Below are positions 26,526 through 35,731 of a stretch of DNA of 64,000 bases, one piece after another; positions within the stretch are counted from its first letter, which is position 1, and every line of letters starts with the position of its first letter. The translations under genes were made by a program, and so were the position numbers. The notes under the pieces are model-generated. The model was not told the DNA's origin. It saw only the letters and a list, made by a program, of their open reading frames with translations, and searched no databases. This DNA is from Streptomyces sp. QL37 (lineage in GTDB: Bacteria > Actinomycetota > Actinomycetes > Streptomycetales > Streptomycetaceae), in contig NZ_PTJS01000001.1 in the NCBI RefSeq assembly GCF_002941025.1, forward strand, positions 6,958,605 through 7,022,604, in the 5' to 3' direction.

Positions 26526-28259
26526 ATGACTGGGACGTCCACGGCCGTGAGCAGGCTGCGCGCGGCAGCCGACGGTGCCAACCGCTGGGTCGTCCTGGTC
26601 GTCCTCTGCCTCAGTCTTCTGCTCGTCGCGCTCGACGCGACCGTGCTGCACGTCGCCGTCCCCGCCGTCACCGAGGACCTGCGGCCCAGCGCCGTCGGCC
26701 TCCTGTGGATCGTGGACGCCTACCCACTGGTCTGCGCCTCGCTGCTGATCCTCTTCGGCACGCTCGGTGACCGGATCGGCAGACGGCGTGTCCTCCTCTT
26801 CGGCTACGCGCTCTTCGGCGTCGCCTCCGCGCTCGCCGCGACGGCGGGCTCGCCCGGTGTGCTGATCGCGGCCCGCGCCCTGCTCGGAGTGGGCGGCGCG
26901 ATGATCATGCCGGCCACGCTCTCGATACTCCGCCAGGTCTTTCCCGACCGCCGCGAGCGTGCCCTGGCGATCGGTGTGTGGACCGCCGTCGCCGCCGTCG
27001 GGGCCGCGACCGGGCCGGTCATCGGCGGCTTCCTCGTCGAGCACTACTGGTGGGGCTCCGTCTTCCTGATCAACATCCCGCTCATGATGGTGATCCTCCC
27101 GGTCGGCCGATGGCTGCTGCCCGAGTCCCGCGGCGTGGACGACGGCCCCTGGGACGTGCTCGGCGCGCTGATGGCGGCGGCCGGTGTGCTCGGAGTGGTC
27201 CTCGGGATCAAGCGGATCGGTGGCGGCGAAGGGCTGCTGAACCCCGCCACCCTGGTCCCGCTGTTCGCCGGAGCCGCTCTGGTCGTCCTCTTCGTGCGTC
27301 GGCAGAAGCGGCGTACGCACCCGCTGATCGACATCGCGATGTTCTCCCGGCCCGCCTTCACCACCGCGGTCGGATGCATCGTGCTGGCCATGCTGGCCCT
27401 GGTCGGCCTGGAGCTGATCGCGGTCCAGTACCTCCAGCTGGTGCTGGACCTGAGTCCGCTGGAGACCGGTCTGCGGCTGCTGCCGCTGACCTTCGCCGCG
27501 ATGGCGGCCGGGGCCACGGGTTCGTACACCCTGAGCCGTGTCGGGCCCCGCCGGATGGTCGGCTGGGGCTTCGTGCTCACCGCGGCATCGGTGCTTCTGC
27601 TGACCCTGATGGGCCAGCACGACCGCCCCGTGCTGCTGACGGCCGGCTTCGTGCTGCTGGGCTTCGGCCTGCAGTCCACGCTCTTCGGGGCGTACGAGTC
27701 GATGCTGAGCGAGGTCCCCGCCGAGCGGGCGGGCGGCGCGGCCGCGATCGGCGAGACCTCCTACCAGCTGGGTGCGGGCATGGGCATCGCGCTGCTCGGC
27801 AGCGTCATGAACGCGGCCTACGCGCCCGGACTCTCCCGGCTCCACGAGGAGGGTGTGCCCGCCGCCGCGGGATCGGCGGCCTCGCACTCGCTGGGTGAGG
27901 CCTACCAGGTGGCCGGCCGGCTGGGCGGGCCCATGGGGGACCTGCTGCGGAACACGGCCCGGCACGCCTTCGTCGACGGCCTCCACATCACCCTGCTGGT
28001 CAGCGCGGGCCTCCTGCTGCTCGGTGCGGTGGCGGCGCTGCGTCTTCCGCGCGTCATGGACTGTCCGCCGGTGAAGGGGGCCTGCCGGGAGCGGGAGGCC
28101 GCCCTCCCGGAGCAGGCCGTGGGGCCTGGGACGGCCGGGGCCGCGCCGCGTGGCGAGCACCGTGCGCTCGCGGCGTCCGACGCTCCGGCGCGCCGGGTCC
28201 CCCTTCCCTCCCGGCGTGAACCTGTCGAGGTCACGGGCTCTGGACGATCAGCGCGCTGA
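26526..28259 (+). CDS. MFS transporter, DHA2 (14-helix) drug efflux type
   Basis: A 577-residue major facilitator of the QacA/EmrB-like DHA2 group. Motif C-like ALDATVLHVAVPAV in helix 1, GDRIGRRRVLL (motif A) after helix 2, and RALLGVGGAMIMPATLSILR in helix 4 are typical; about 14 hydrophobic segments can be counted. The C-terminal 60 residues are hydrophilic and unusually long. ATG 26526 follows GGGAGGT at 26513-26519. Proton-coupled export of cationic or lipophilic compounds is inferred. No TetR-type regulator is adjacent. Confidence 0.9.
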   Translation: MTGTSTAVSRLRAAADGANRWVVLVVLCLSLLLVALDATVLHVAVPAVTEDLRPSAVGLLWIVDAYPLVCASLLILFGTLGDRIGRRRVLLFGYALFGVASALAATAGSPGVLIAARALLGVGGAMIMPATLSILRQVFPDRRERALAIGVWTAVAAVGAATGPVIGGFLVEHYWWGSVFLINIPLMMVILPVGRWLLPESRGVDDGPWDVLGALMAAAGVLGVVLGIKRIGGGEGLLNPATLVPLFAGAALVVLFVRRQKRRTHPLIDIAMFSRPAFTTAVGCIVLAMLALVGLELIAVQYLQLVLDLSPLETGLRLLPLTFAAMAAGATGSYTLSRVGPRRMVGWGFVLTAASVLLLTLMGQHDRPVLLTAGFVLLGFGLQSTLFGAYESMLSEVPAERAGGAAAIGETSYQLGAGMGIALLGSVMNAAYAPGLSRLHEEGVPAAAGSAASHSLGEAYQVAGRLGGPMGDLLRNTARHAFVDGLHITLLVSAGLLLLGAVAALRLPRVMDCPPVKGACREREAALPEQAVGPGTAGAAPRGEHRALAASDAPARRVPLPSRREPVEVTGSGRSAR

Positions 28260-28288
28260 GCCGTAACGTCGGCACGGCGCCGTAACTA

Positions 28289-28312
28289 CCACTGCTAGTT
28301 TTAGTAGCGTGG
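28289..28312 (+). promoter_or_regulatory. Imperfect dyad before the acyl-CoA dehydrogenase gene
   Basis: CCACTGCTA at 28289-28297 and TAGCGTGG at 28305-28312 form an inverted repeat with one bulged base, around an AT-rich centre. It lies 37 bp before the start codon and could be an operator. Confidence 0.35.
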
Positions 28313-28348
28313 CGCGTTTCCGTACCGTGCGAGCCGCCGGAGGCATTC

Positions 28349-29587
28349 ATGTCCACCACCGAGTCCGCGGAGCCGTCCGCGCCGTCCGCGCCGTCGAAGG
28401 GCGGGCGGTTCGATCCGGGTGACCCGCTCGGCATCGACGACCTCCTCGACCCCGAGGACCTCGCGATCCGCGACACCGTGCGCACCTGGGCCGCCGACCG
28501 GGTCCTCCCGCACATCGCCGAGTGGTACGAGAACGGCGAGCTACCCGGCATCCGGGAGCTGGCCCGCGAACTGGGTTCGCTCGGGGCGCTGGGCATGTCC
28601 CTGGAGGGCTACGGCTGCGCCGGGGCGAGCGCGGTGCAGTACGGCCTGGCCTGTCTGGAGCTGGAGGCCGCCGACTCCGGCATCCGCTCCCTGGTCTCGG
28701 TCCAGGGCTCGCTCGCCATGTACGCGATCCACCGCTTCGGCTCCGAGGAGCAGAAGCGGCGGTGGCTGCCCGGCATGGCGGCCGGCGAGACCATCGGGTG
28801 CTTCGGCCTCACCGAACCGGACCACGGCTCGGACCCCGCGGGGATGCGCACGTACGCGGAGCGGGACGGTGAGGACTGGGTCCTCACCGGCCGCAAGATG
28901 TGGATCACCAACGGATCGGTCGCCGGGGTCGCCGTCGTATGGGCGCAGACCGATCAGGCGGGTGGCGGCTCGGGGATCCGCGGCTTCGTCGTGCCGACGG
29001 ACAGCCCCGGCTTCTCCGCACCCGAGATCAGGCACAAGTGGTCGCTGCGCGCCTCGGTCACCAGCGAGCTGGTGCTGGACGGCGTGCGGCTGCCCGCCGA
29101 CGCGGTCCTGCCCGGGGCCACCGGGCTGCGCGGCCCGCTCAGCTGCCTCAGCCACGCCCGCTACGGAATCGTCTGGGGAGCCATGGGTGCCGCGCGCGCC
29201 AGCTTCGAGGCGGCGCTCGACTACGCGAAGTCCCGTGAGCAGTTCGGCAGGCCCATCGGCGGATTCCAGCTCACCCAGGCCAAGCTCGCGGACATGGCCC
29301 TGGAGCTCCACAAGGGCATCCTGCTCGCCCACCACCTGGGCCGCCGGATGGACGCCGGCAGGATCCGCCCCGAGCAGGTCAGCTTCGGAAAGCTGAACAA
29401 CGTGCGGGAGGCGATCGAGATCTGCCGCACGTCGCGCACGATTCTCGGCGCCAACGGGATCTCGCTCGAATACCCCGTGATGCGGCACGCGACGAATCTG
29501 GAGTCGGTGCTCACCTACGAGGGCACCGTGGAGATGCACCAGCTGGTGCTGGGCAAGGCGCTCACCGGCCTGGACGCTTTCCGGTAG
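28349..29587 (+). CDS. Acyl-CoA dehydrogenase, glutaryl-CoA dehydrogenase-like
   Basis: A 412-residue flavoprotein of the acyl-CoA dehydrogenase family. FGLTEPDHGSDP and WITNGSVAGVAVVWA bind FAD, RYGIVWGAMGAA and REQFGRPIGGFQLTQAKLADM are typical of the glutaryl-CoA dehydrogenase branch, and the catalytic base is Glu391 in LTYEGTVEMHQLVLG. ATG 28349 follows GGAGG. The protein may oxidise and decarboxylate glutaryl-CoA, but the exact acyl group is inferred. It converges with the SepF-like gene after a 22-bp gap. Confidence 0.88.
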   Translation: MSTTESAEPSAPSAPSKGGRFDPGDPLGIDDLLDPEDLAIRDTVRTWAADRVLPHIAEWYENGELPGIRELARELGSLGALGMSLEGYGCAGASAVQYGLACLELEAADSGIRSLVSVQGSLAMYAIHRFGSEEQKRRWLPGMAAGETIGCFGLTEPDHGSDPAGMRTYAERDGEDWVLTGRKMWITNGSVAGVAVVWAQTDQAGGGSGIRGFVVPTDSPGFSAPEIRHKWSLRASVTSELVLDGVRLPADAVLPGATGLRGPLSCLSHARYGIVWGAMGAARASFEAALDYAKSREQFGRPIGGFQLTQAKLADMALELHKGILLAHHLGRRMDAGRIRPEQVSFGKLNNVREAIEICRTSRTILGANGISLEYPVMRHATNLESVLTYEGTVEMHQLVLGKALTGLDAFR

Positions 29588-29609
29588 GGCTCTCCGGCGA
29601 GCGCCCCGC

Positions 29610-30050
29610 TCAGCTCTGGTTGAAGAAGCCGTCGGCGGGCCGGCCGGCGGCTTCGCCGTTGACCACCTGGGTGTGGGCGGGGGACAGCAGGAAGACCCGG
29701 GTCGCCACGCGGTCGATCGAACCGTGCAGGCCGAAGATCAGTCCCGCGGCGAAGTCCACGACGCGCTTGGCGTCGCCGGGGTCCATCGCGGTGAGGTTGA
29801 CGATCACCGGTACGCCGTCCCGGAAGAGCTCGCCGATGGCGCGCGCGTCCCGGAAGCTGTCCGGGGTGACGGTGGCGATCCGGCGGCCCGTGTCCTCCGC
29901 CTTCTCGGAGGCGACCCGCACGCGGGGGTCGGTCACCCATGGCTGATTCGTGCCGGTCTCAGCATCCTCGGAGTACTCGTCGTCGTAGTACCGCTCGTCG
30001 TTGTCCTCCACGAGGCCCAGCCAGGCGCTCGCCTTGCGCACCGATCCCAT
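29610..30050 (-). CDS. sflA: SepF-like protein (SflA type)
   Basis: A 146-residue SepF-family protein. The C-terminal domain reads [50 protein letters not shown] and a following [14 protein letters not shown] strand, the SepF core that binds FtsZ. The N-terminus [13 protein letters not shown] could be the membrane-binding helix, and the linker is acidic with many Tyr and Asp. It is not in the ftsZ cluster, so it is a SepF paralogue; its place between the acyl-CoA dehydrogenase and a Cys-rich protein matches the SflA locus as I remember it. ATG 30050 (complement) follows GGAGG. Confidence 0.88.
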   Translation of the reverse strand: MGSVRKASAWLGLVEDNDERYYDDEYSEDAETGTNQPWVTDPRVRVASEKAEDTGRRIATVTPDSFRDARAIGELFRDGVPVIVNLTAMDPGDAKRVVDFAAGLIFGLHGSIDRVATRVFLLSPAHTQVVNGEAAGRPADGFFNQS

Positions 30051-30357
30051 GGACGCCTCCTCTCACCGCGGTTCGTTGGTTCCGTATCTCTTTCCTATCC
30101 CTATGGTCGTCCATGATGCGGATACAGCGCCAAGGGGATAGTCGCCGCACACGCGATTCGTGACGCTACTGGTGCAGAACATGTGGCGATTCGTCAGGGT
30201 TCGTACCGCATAGGGGGGCTTGCGGAAGGAAAATATGATGCACCCGTCCGTACGGGTGAGATGGGGGGCGTACGGGTGAACGGACGGCTGGATACGATGC
30301 ACCCCGCGCAGGCGCATGAGCGCGGCTCGTCAGTTGAACGGCTCCCGGGGGATCGTC
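30051..30357. other. Divergent region between the SepF-like and Cys-rich genes
   Basis: No gene is supported in these 307 bp. A 9-bp direct repeat GCGATTCGT occurs at 30153-30161 and 30186-30194, 33 bp apart (about three helical turns). GTACGGGTGA is also repeated within 30 bp near 30250-30290. These may be binding sites for a developmental regulator. Confidence 0.45.
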
Positions 30358-31557
30358 GTGTTCGGAATCGTGAGGCCATGTACCCATCGGCTGTCCGAGG
30401 GGCTCAAGGCCGAGTGGATGGCTCATCTCTGCGGGCTCTGCCTCGCTCTTCGCGCGGACCACGGGCAGTTCGCCCGGGTCGTCACGAACTATGACGGCCT
30501 GATCGTCTCGGTCCTGACGGAGGCTCAGTCGGAGCGCTCCGCCGGACAGCGGCGCACCGCCGGCCCCTGCCCCCTGCGCTCCATGCGGACGGCGCCGGTC
30601 GCCCGCGGGGAGGGGGCCAGGCTCGCCGCCGCCGTGTCGCTCGTGCTGGCGTCCGCGAAGGTGCGCGACCATGTGGCCGACCGGGACGGGCTGTTGAAGC
30701 GGCGTCCGGTGGCGGCCGCCGCGCGCCGGGTCGCCGCGGGCTGGGACAGGGCCGGGGCGCGCACCGGGGCCGAGCTCGGCTTCGACACCGCGGTCCTGGT
30801 CGACGCGGTCGACCGGCAGACCGGCATCGAGTCGCTCGCCGGCCCCGGCACCCCGCTGCTGACCGTCACGGAGCCCACCGAGACGGCGACGGCCGCGGCC
30901 TTCGCACACACCGCAGTGCTCGCGGGCAAGCCGCGCAACGCGGAGCCGCTCGCCGAGGCCGGCCGGCTCTTCGGACGGCTCGCGCACCTGCTGGATGCCG
31001 TGGAGGACCGCGAAGCTGACGCCGCGTCGGGTGCCTGGAACCCGCTCACCGCGACCGGCACACCGCTCACCGAGGCCCGCCGTCTGTGTGACGACGCCCT
31101 GCACGGCGTACGCCTGGCGCTGCGCGACGCGGAGCTCACCGACGGTGCGCTGGCCCATGTGCTCCTGGTGCACGAACTGCGGCGCTCCGTGGACCGGGCC
31201 TTCGGCTCCTCGTCCTGCTCCCACCAGGCCGGGGGGCAGCCTTCGGGAGCGTTCGGCCCGCCGCCCGGCCCGTACGCACCGGGTCCCGGAGGCCCGCCCG
31301 GCCCGCCGCTCCCGCCCGAGCCTCCCCGCAACCGGCGCGGCCTCATAGCCGGCTGCCTGGTCTGGGCGGGGCTCGCCTGCACCTGTCAGATGTGCTGCGC
31401 GAACAACTTCAACGACCCGTGGAGCGGACAGGAGCGCGAAGGGCTCTGCCACAAGGCCGACTGCGACGAATGGTGCGAGGGCTGCTGCGAGGGCTGCAAC
31501 TGCTGCGGCAACTGCTGCAGCTGCTGCGAAGGCTGCGACTGCGGGTGCGACTGCTGA
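30358..31557 (+). CDS. DUF5685-like protein with Cys-rich C-terminal tail
   Basis: A 399-residue protein of unknown function. The N-terminal two thirds are helical and begin with FGIVRPCTHRLSEGLKAEW and HLCGLCLALRADHG, the conserved opening of a family I know as DUF5685. A Pro/Gly-rich linker is followed by a hydrophobic stretch (GLIAGCLVWAGLACTC) and then a tail where 21 of about 67 residues are Cys, mostly in CC and CxC pairs. GTG 30358 is chosen for GGGGGA upstream and agreement with the family start; ATG 30316 is in frame but lacks a site. Metal binding by the tail is inferred. Confidence 0.75.
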   Translation: MFGIVRPCTHRLSEGLKAEWMAHLCGLCLALRADHGQFARVVTNYDGLIVSVLTEAQSERSAGQRRTAGPCPLRSMRTAPVARGEGARLAAAVSLVLASAKVRDHVADRDGLLKRRPVAAAARRVAAGWDRAGARTGAELGFDTAVLVDAVDRQTGIESLAGPGTPLLTVTEPTETATAAAFAHTAVLAGKPRNAEPLAEAGRLFGRLAHLLDAVEDREADAASGAWNPLTATGTPLTEARRLCDDALHGVRLALRDAELTDGALAHVLLVHELRRSVDRAFGSSSCSHQAGGQPSGAFGPPPGPYAPGPGGPPGPPLPPEPPRNRRGLIAGCLVWAGLACTCQMCCANNFNDPWSGQEREGLCHKADCDEWCEGCCEGCNCCGNCCSCCEGCDCGCDC

Positions 31558-31587
31558 CAATCCGTCAGCCGACCGCACCCGGCCGGT

Positions 31588-32529
31588 TCACTTGATCTCG
31601 GGCGGCGAGATCTGCGAGGTCTCGATCGCCGACCCGGTGGTGCCCCACTTCTTCAGGATGCGGTCGTAGGTCCCGTCGGCCTTGAGGCTGTTCACCGCTG
31701 CCTGGAAGGCCGGTGCCAGCGGGGTGCCCTTCTTGAAGACGAAGCCGACGTCCAGGCGCTTGTACTCGTTGAGGAAGCGCAGCCCCTCCAGCTGGGCGAT
31801 GCCGTAGCGCAGTCCGTTGATCGTGCTCATCACGACGTCGCTGCGGCCCTGCTGGAGCGAGATCCAGACGGCGGACGGATCGCCGTACGTCTTGACCTCG
31901 TACGGCTTCCTGCCCGCGTCGGCGCACAGGTGCTTGCTCTCCTCCAGCGTCGCCTCGAAGGTCGTCCCGGCGCCGGTGCCGATCGTCAGGCCGCAGAGCT
32001 GCGTGAGGTCGGTGACCTTCTTCAGATCGCTGTCGTCACGGACGGCGAAGCCCTGACCGTCATTGATGTAGGTGACGAAGTCGATCGTCTTCCGGCGCTC
32101 GTCCGTCACCCCGAAGTTGCCCGTGCCCACGTCGTACTTGCCGCTGCCCAGGGCGGGGAGGATCGCCTCGAAGGCGGCGATCTCCCGCTTCAGCTTCAGC
32201 CCGAGCGCCTTGGCCACCGCGTCCGCGAAGTCGACGTCCGCCCCCGCGAGCGTCTTCCCGTCCTCCAGGTAGGCGGCGCCGCCGGGAGGCGAGCCGGTGG
32301 CGGACGCGATCGTCAGGGTGCCGGCGGCGCGCACCTTCTCGGGAAGCAGCTTCGCCGCGTCCTCGTTCTTCTTCACCGACGAGACCACGTCGGTCGTCGG
32401 GATCTTCCCCTTCGCCGAGGATTCCGCGCCGGCCGGCGCGGTGGCGGGGTCGCCCGATCCGCAGGCGCTGAGCGAGAGGGCGGCCACGGTGATCAGTGCG
32501 AAGGCAGCGGTCTGCCGGGTTCGGGGCAT
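31588..32529 (-). CDS. ABC transporter solute-binding lipoprotein (polar amino acid/cystine type)
   Basis: A 313-residue periplasmic-type binding lipoprotein of SBP family 3. The signal peptide ends in a lipobox (LSAC, Cys23). GTLTIASATGSPPGGAAYLEDGKTLAGADVDFADAVAKALG-like opening and SGKYDVGTGNFGVTDERRKTIDF are typical of amino-acid binding proteins; the quoted parts are from a long conserved run at residues 70-150. It is transcribed divergently from the permease operon that starts at 32979 and carries a second binding protein. A cysteine-rich leader peptide gene lies 185 bp upstream, pointing to sulfur-regulated expression. Confidence 0.9.
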   Translation of the reverse strand: MPRTRQTAAFALITVAALSLSACGSGDPATAPAGAESSAKGKIPTTDVVSSVKKNEDAAKLLPEKVRAAGTLTIASATGSPPGGAAYLEDGKTLAGADVDFADAVAKALGLKLKREIAAFEAILPALGSGKYDVGTGNFGVTDERRKTIDFVTYINDGQGFAVRDDSDLKKVTDLTQLCGLTIGTGAGTTFEATLEESKHLCADAGRKPYEVKTYGDPSAVWISLQQGRSDVVMSTINGLRYGIAQLEGLRFLNEYKRLDVGFVFKKGTPLAPAFQAAVNSLKADGTYDRILKKWGTTGSAIETSQISPPEIK

Positions 32530-32978
32530 GACGGAGTTTCTCCGGATTCGTCGACCCCGCTCCGGGGCCAGGGCAGCACGGAGCGTCGGGGCGGGAGATC
32601 AGCTGTTACGAGGGGAGGGCCGAGCCATGTCGTGTACGCGAAGGAACGCGAAGGACTCCGCTCCAGCGCCGGCAACGGCGCGAGCGGGAGAAAAGGGAAC
32701 GCAGGGCGTCAGCTCAACAGGAACAGGACCACACGCGACCGAAGTCGATGTGGGAGCGGGTGACCAGCCACTGCTGCGAATACATGGCCCAAGTTGAACA
32801 GGCATCCGGGGACGCGTCAACTGAACTGAGACGTACGGCTCACACTGTGGACAAGCTTGACAACCGAACCGGGTGGCGCTTTTCTCAGAGGCGGACCGGC
32901 GCTGAGGGGCCCGGTCCACGTCGTGTTCGCGCTGAAGGCACGCCCCGTGTTCGATCTCTGCATCCACGGAGCCTTCGC
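32530..32978. promoter_or_regulatory. Divergent control region of the organosulfur cluster
   Basis: These 449 bp separate the divergent binding protein and permease genes and hold the leader peptide at 32714-32785 on the minus strand. The plus-strand half has no gene I can support. No known riboswitch fold was recognised by eye. Confidence 0.6.
32714..32785 (-). CDS. Sulfur-responsive leader peptide, 23 residues
   Basis: ATG (complement 32783-32785) opens a 23-codon frame closed by TGA, ending in RSHIDFGRVWSCSC. Streptomyces sulfur-assimilation operons are often preceded by short leader peptides of the form RRHIDL-R-x-S-x-x-C, thought to act by ribosome stalling at Cys codons. The match of spacing, the Asp, the Arg and the C-terminal Cys residues is good. 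The ribosome site is weak (TTGGGCC). It lies 185 bp before the binding-protein start, room for an attenuator. Confidence 0.75.
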   Translation of the reverse strand: MYSQQWLVTRSHIDFGRVWSCSC

Positions 32979-33848
32979 ATGTCCGCGCAGACAGAAGTCC
33001 CCACCCCGTCATATTCCGTCCCGCCGGGTGAGCACGCCGGGAAGGAAGAAGCCCCTCGCATCGTGCCCGTACGCCGAACAGGCAGGTGGGCGGCGGCCGT
33101 TGTCGTACTCCTCCTGCTCGCCGGGGCTCTCGTCTCCGTCGTCCGCAACGAGGCTTTCCAGTGGGACGTCGTGGGCGCCTACCTCACCACCGACTCGGTG
33201 CTGCGCGGCCTCGGACTCACTCTGTGGCTCACCTGCCTCGTCATGGTGCTCGGCTTCGCCCTCGGCACCCTGCTCGCCGCGTCCAGGCTCTCCGGCAACC
33301 CTGTCCTGCGGGCGGTGAGCTGGGGTTACATCTGGCTGTTCAGGTCCACACCGATCCTGGTCCAGCTGCTCTTCTGGTTCAACATCGGCGCCCTCTACCC
33401 GCAGATCCTCGGCGTCGACACGGTCAACCTCCTCAGCCCGATCGCCGTCGCCGTCATCGGGCTCACCCTCCACGAGGCCGCGTACGCCGCCGAAGTGGTT
33501 CGCGGCGGCATCCTGTCCGTCGAGCGCGGACAGCTGGAGGCGGCCCAGTCGCTCGGTCTCGGGCCCTGGCGCCGGTTCCGGCGGATCGTGCTGCCGCAGG
33601 CCATGCGCTCCATCGTGCCTCCCGCCGGGAACATGCTGATCGGGACTCTGAAGGGCACCTCGATCGTCAGCATCATCGCCGTGCAGGACCTGCTGTACTC
33701 GGCGCAGCTCGTCTACCACCGCACCTACGAGGTCATCCCGCTGCTGCTGGTCGCCACCCTCTGGTACGTCGCGATCACCTCGCTGCTCTCCATCGGCCAG
33801 TACTACGTCGAACGCCACTACGCACGCGGCACGGCAGGTGCCCGGTGA
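32979..33848 (+). CDS. ABC transporter permease, amino acid type (1)
   Basis: A 289-residue permease of the His/Glu/Gln/cystine transporter family. It has about five to six membrane helices, the motif [14 protein letters not shown], and the EAA loop [25 protein letters not shown] that contacts the ATPase. ATG 32979 lies in the most plausible place; the open frame extends upstream to 32748 without a ribosome site. It is the first gene of an eight-gene run ending at 41654. The stop overlaps the FAD-protein start (GTGA). Confidence 0.9.
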   Translation: MSAQTEVPTPSYSVPPGEHAGKEEAPRIVPVRRTGRWAAAVVVLLLLAGALVSVVRNEAFQWDVVGAYLTTDSVLRGLGLTLWLTCLVMVLGFALGTLLAASRLSGNPVLRAVSWGYIWLFRSTPILVQLLFWFNIGALYPQILGVDTVNLLSPIAVAVIGLTLHEAAYAAEVVRGGILSVERGQLEAAQSLGLGPWRRFRRIVLPQAMRSIVPPAGNMLIGTLKGTSIVSIIAVQDLLYSAQLVYHRTYEVIPLLLVATLWYVAITSLLSIGQYYVERHYARGTAGAR

Positions 33849-35686
33849 GCGGCGACCCGACGCTCGTCGTCATAGGCGGCGGTCCCCGCGGCACCGGCGT
33901 CATCGAACGCATAGCGGCCAACGCGGCCGAGCTGTACGGCGACCGGCCCCTGGACATCCACCTCGTCGATCCCTACCCGCCGGGAGGCGGCCGGATCTGG
34001 CGGCAGGACCAGTCCCCGCTGCTCTGGATGAACTCCATGGCCGAGGACGTCACCATGTTCACCGACGACACCGTCCAGCTGGACGGCCCGGTGAACCCCG
34101 GGCCCGCCCTGCACACCTGGGCCGCGGACGTCCGCGAGGGGCGGACCGTCGTCTCCGCCGACCCCGGGGTCCTGGAGGAGATCCGCGCCCTCGGGGGCCA
34201 GGGCTTCCCCAGCCGGCGGCTGCAGAGCGCCTACCTGCGCTGGGTGTACGAACAGGCCGTCGCCGCGCTCCCGCCCGGTGTCACCGTCCACGAACACACC
34301 GGCCGCGCCCTGCGCGTCTCGGGGCCCCGCGACGGCCGGCAGCGGGTCCGGATCGAGGGGCGCGCCGAGCCGCTCGTCGCCGACCTCGTCGTCCTCACCG
34401 TCGGCCACCTCGACGCCGAACCGGACGCGGAACAGCAGGAGCTGGCCGCCTTCGCCGCGCGCCACGGGCTGGTCCACCTGCCGCCCGACTTCACCGCCGA
34501 CACCGACCTGTCCGCCGTGCCGGCGGGCGAAGCCGTCCTCGTACGCGGCTTCGGCCTCGCCTTCATCGACCTGATGGTGCTGCTCACCGAGGGCCGCGGC
34601 GGACGGTACGAGGACGGGGTCTACATCCCCTCCGGCAGGGAGCCCGTCCTGTACGTCGGGTCCCGGCGGGGCGTCCCCTACCACTCCAAGATCGGCTACA
34701 CCTGGCAGGGCGAACGGCCGCCCCTGCCCCGCCACTTCGGCGGCGACCAGGTGGCGGAGATCCTGAGCGGGCCCGGCCCCGTGGACTACCGGCGTGATCT
34801 GTGGCCGCTGATCGCCAAGGAGCTGGGCCACGCCCACTACCACCGGCTCTTCACCGCCCACCCCGAGCGCACCGCCGTGGACCCGGCCGACTTCGAGGAG
34901 AAGTACGCCGTCGCCGAGCCCGGCAGCCCCGAGCTGGCCGCGCTCGTCGCCTCGGCCGTCCCCGACCCGGCGGACCGGCTCGACCTCGACGCCCTCGACC
35001 GCCCGCTCGACGGGGTGCGCCATGCCTCGTACGACGCGTTGCAGGACGGGCTGCGCGCGTACATCGCGGCCGACCTCGAACGCCGCCACGACCCCGGGCA
35101 CAGCTCCGACCTGGCCGTCTTCCTCGGGCTGCTCTCCGTCTACGGACAGCTGGTGGGCGTCGGCGACATCGGCGCGCGGTGGCACGGCTTCTTCAACTAC
35201 CTCGCCTCCGGGCCCCCCGGGCCCAGGCTGCGCCAGCTCCTGGCCCTCTCGCAGGCAGGGGTCGTGCGTTTCCTCGGCGCCGGGATGACCGTCGAGACCG
35301 ACGAGGAGCGCGGTGTCTTCCGCGCCCGCGGCACCACCGTGCCCGGGGCGTACACCGAAGCCCGGGCCCTGGTCGAGGCCAGGCTCCCCGACCCCTCGCT
35401 GCGCAGGACCCGCAGTTCGCTGCTGAGCGGACTGTACGAGGACGGGGCGGCCGGCACCGACACGGGACTGCTCTGCGTCGACCCCGCCGACAGCCGGATC
35501 CTGGACACCGACGGCCGCCCGCACCCGCGCCGTTTCGCCCTCGGCCCGTACACCACCGCCCGTTCCGCCGGAGCCTTCACCCGGCCGCGCACCGGCGGCG
35601 TGGCCTTCCGGCAGAACGACGCGACCGCCCGCACCGCCCTCGCGTTCCTGCGCGACCACTCCTGTCGGGACCGCCTCACCGCGTGA
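33845..35686 (+). CDS. FAD/NAD(P)-binding protein
   Basis: A 613-residue flavoprotein. VVIGGGPRGTGVIERI near the N-terminus is a Rossmann FAD-binding loop, and GRIWRQDQSPLLWMN plus VLTVGHLDA-type segments match the FAD-NAD(P) binding family often found beside hydroxylase and monooxygenase genes. No signal peptide. GTG 33845 overlaps the permease stop, so it is coupled. In this cluster it could oxidise the imported sulfur compound or feed reduced flavin to the LLM enzymes; neither is established. Confidence 0.75.
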   Translation: MSGDPTLVVIGGGPRGTGVIERIAANAAELYGDRPLDIHLVDPYPPGGGRIWRQDQSPLLWMNSMAEDVTMFTDDTVQLDGPVNPGPALHTWAADVREGRTVVSADPGVLEEIRALGGQGFPSRRLQSAYLRWVYEQAVAALPPGVTVHEHTGRALRVSGPRDGRQRVRIEGRAEPLVADLVVLTVGHLDAEPDAEQQELAAFAARHGLVHLPPDFTADTDLSAVPAGEAVLVRGFGLAFIDLMVLLTEGRGGRYEDGVYIPSGREPVLYVGSRRGVPYHSKIGYTWQGERPPLPRHFGGDQVAEILSGPGPVDYRRDLWPLIAKELGHAHYHRLFTAHPERTAVDPADFEEKYAVAEPGSPELAALVASAVPDPADRLDLDALDRPLDGVRHASYDALQDGLRAYIAADLERRHDPGHSSDLAVFLGLLSVYGQLVGVGDIGARWHGFFNYLASGPPGPRLRQLLALSQAGVVRFLGAGMTVETDEERGVFRARGTTVPGAYTEARALVEARLPDPSLRRTRSSLLSGLYEDGAAGTDTGLLCVDPADSRILDTDGRPHPRRFALGPYTTARSAGAFTRPRTGGVAFRQNDATARTALAFLRDHSCRDRLTA

Positions 35687-35731
35687 GCACGGCCCCCCTC
35701 TTTCGCATCCTGTCGCAGAAGGAACCACACC

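Noticed and set aside
32857..33000. A second leader-like motif (RPVFDLCIHGAFAC) just before permease 1
   Set aside because: Spacing of Arg, Asp and Cys resembles a sulfur leader, but the frame does not stop after the Cys and overlaps the permease start, so it is likely chance.
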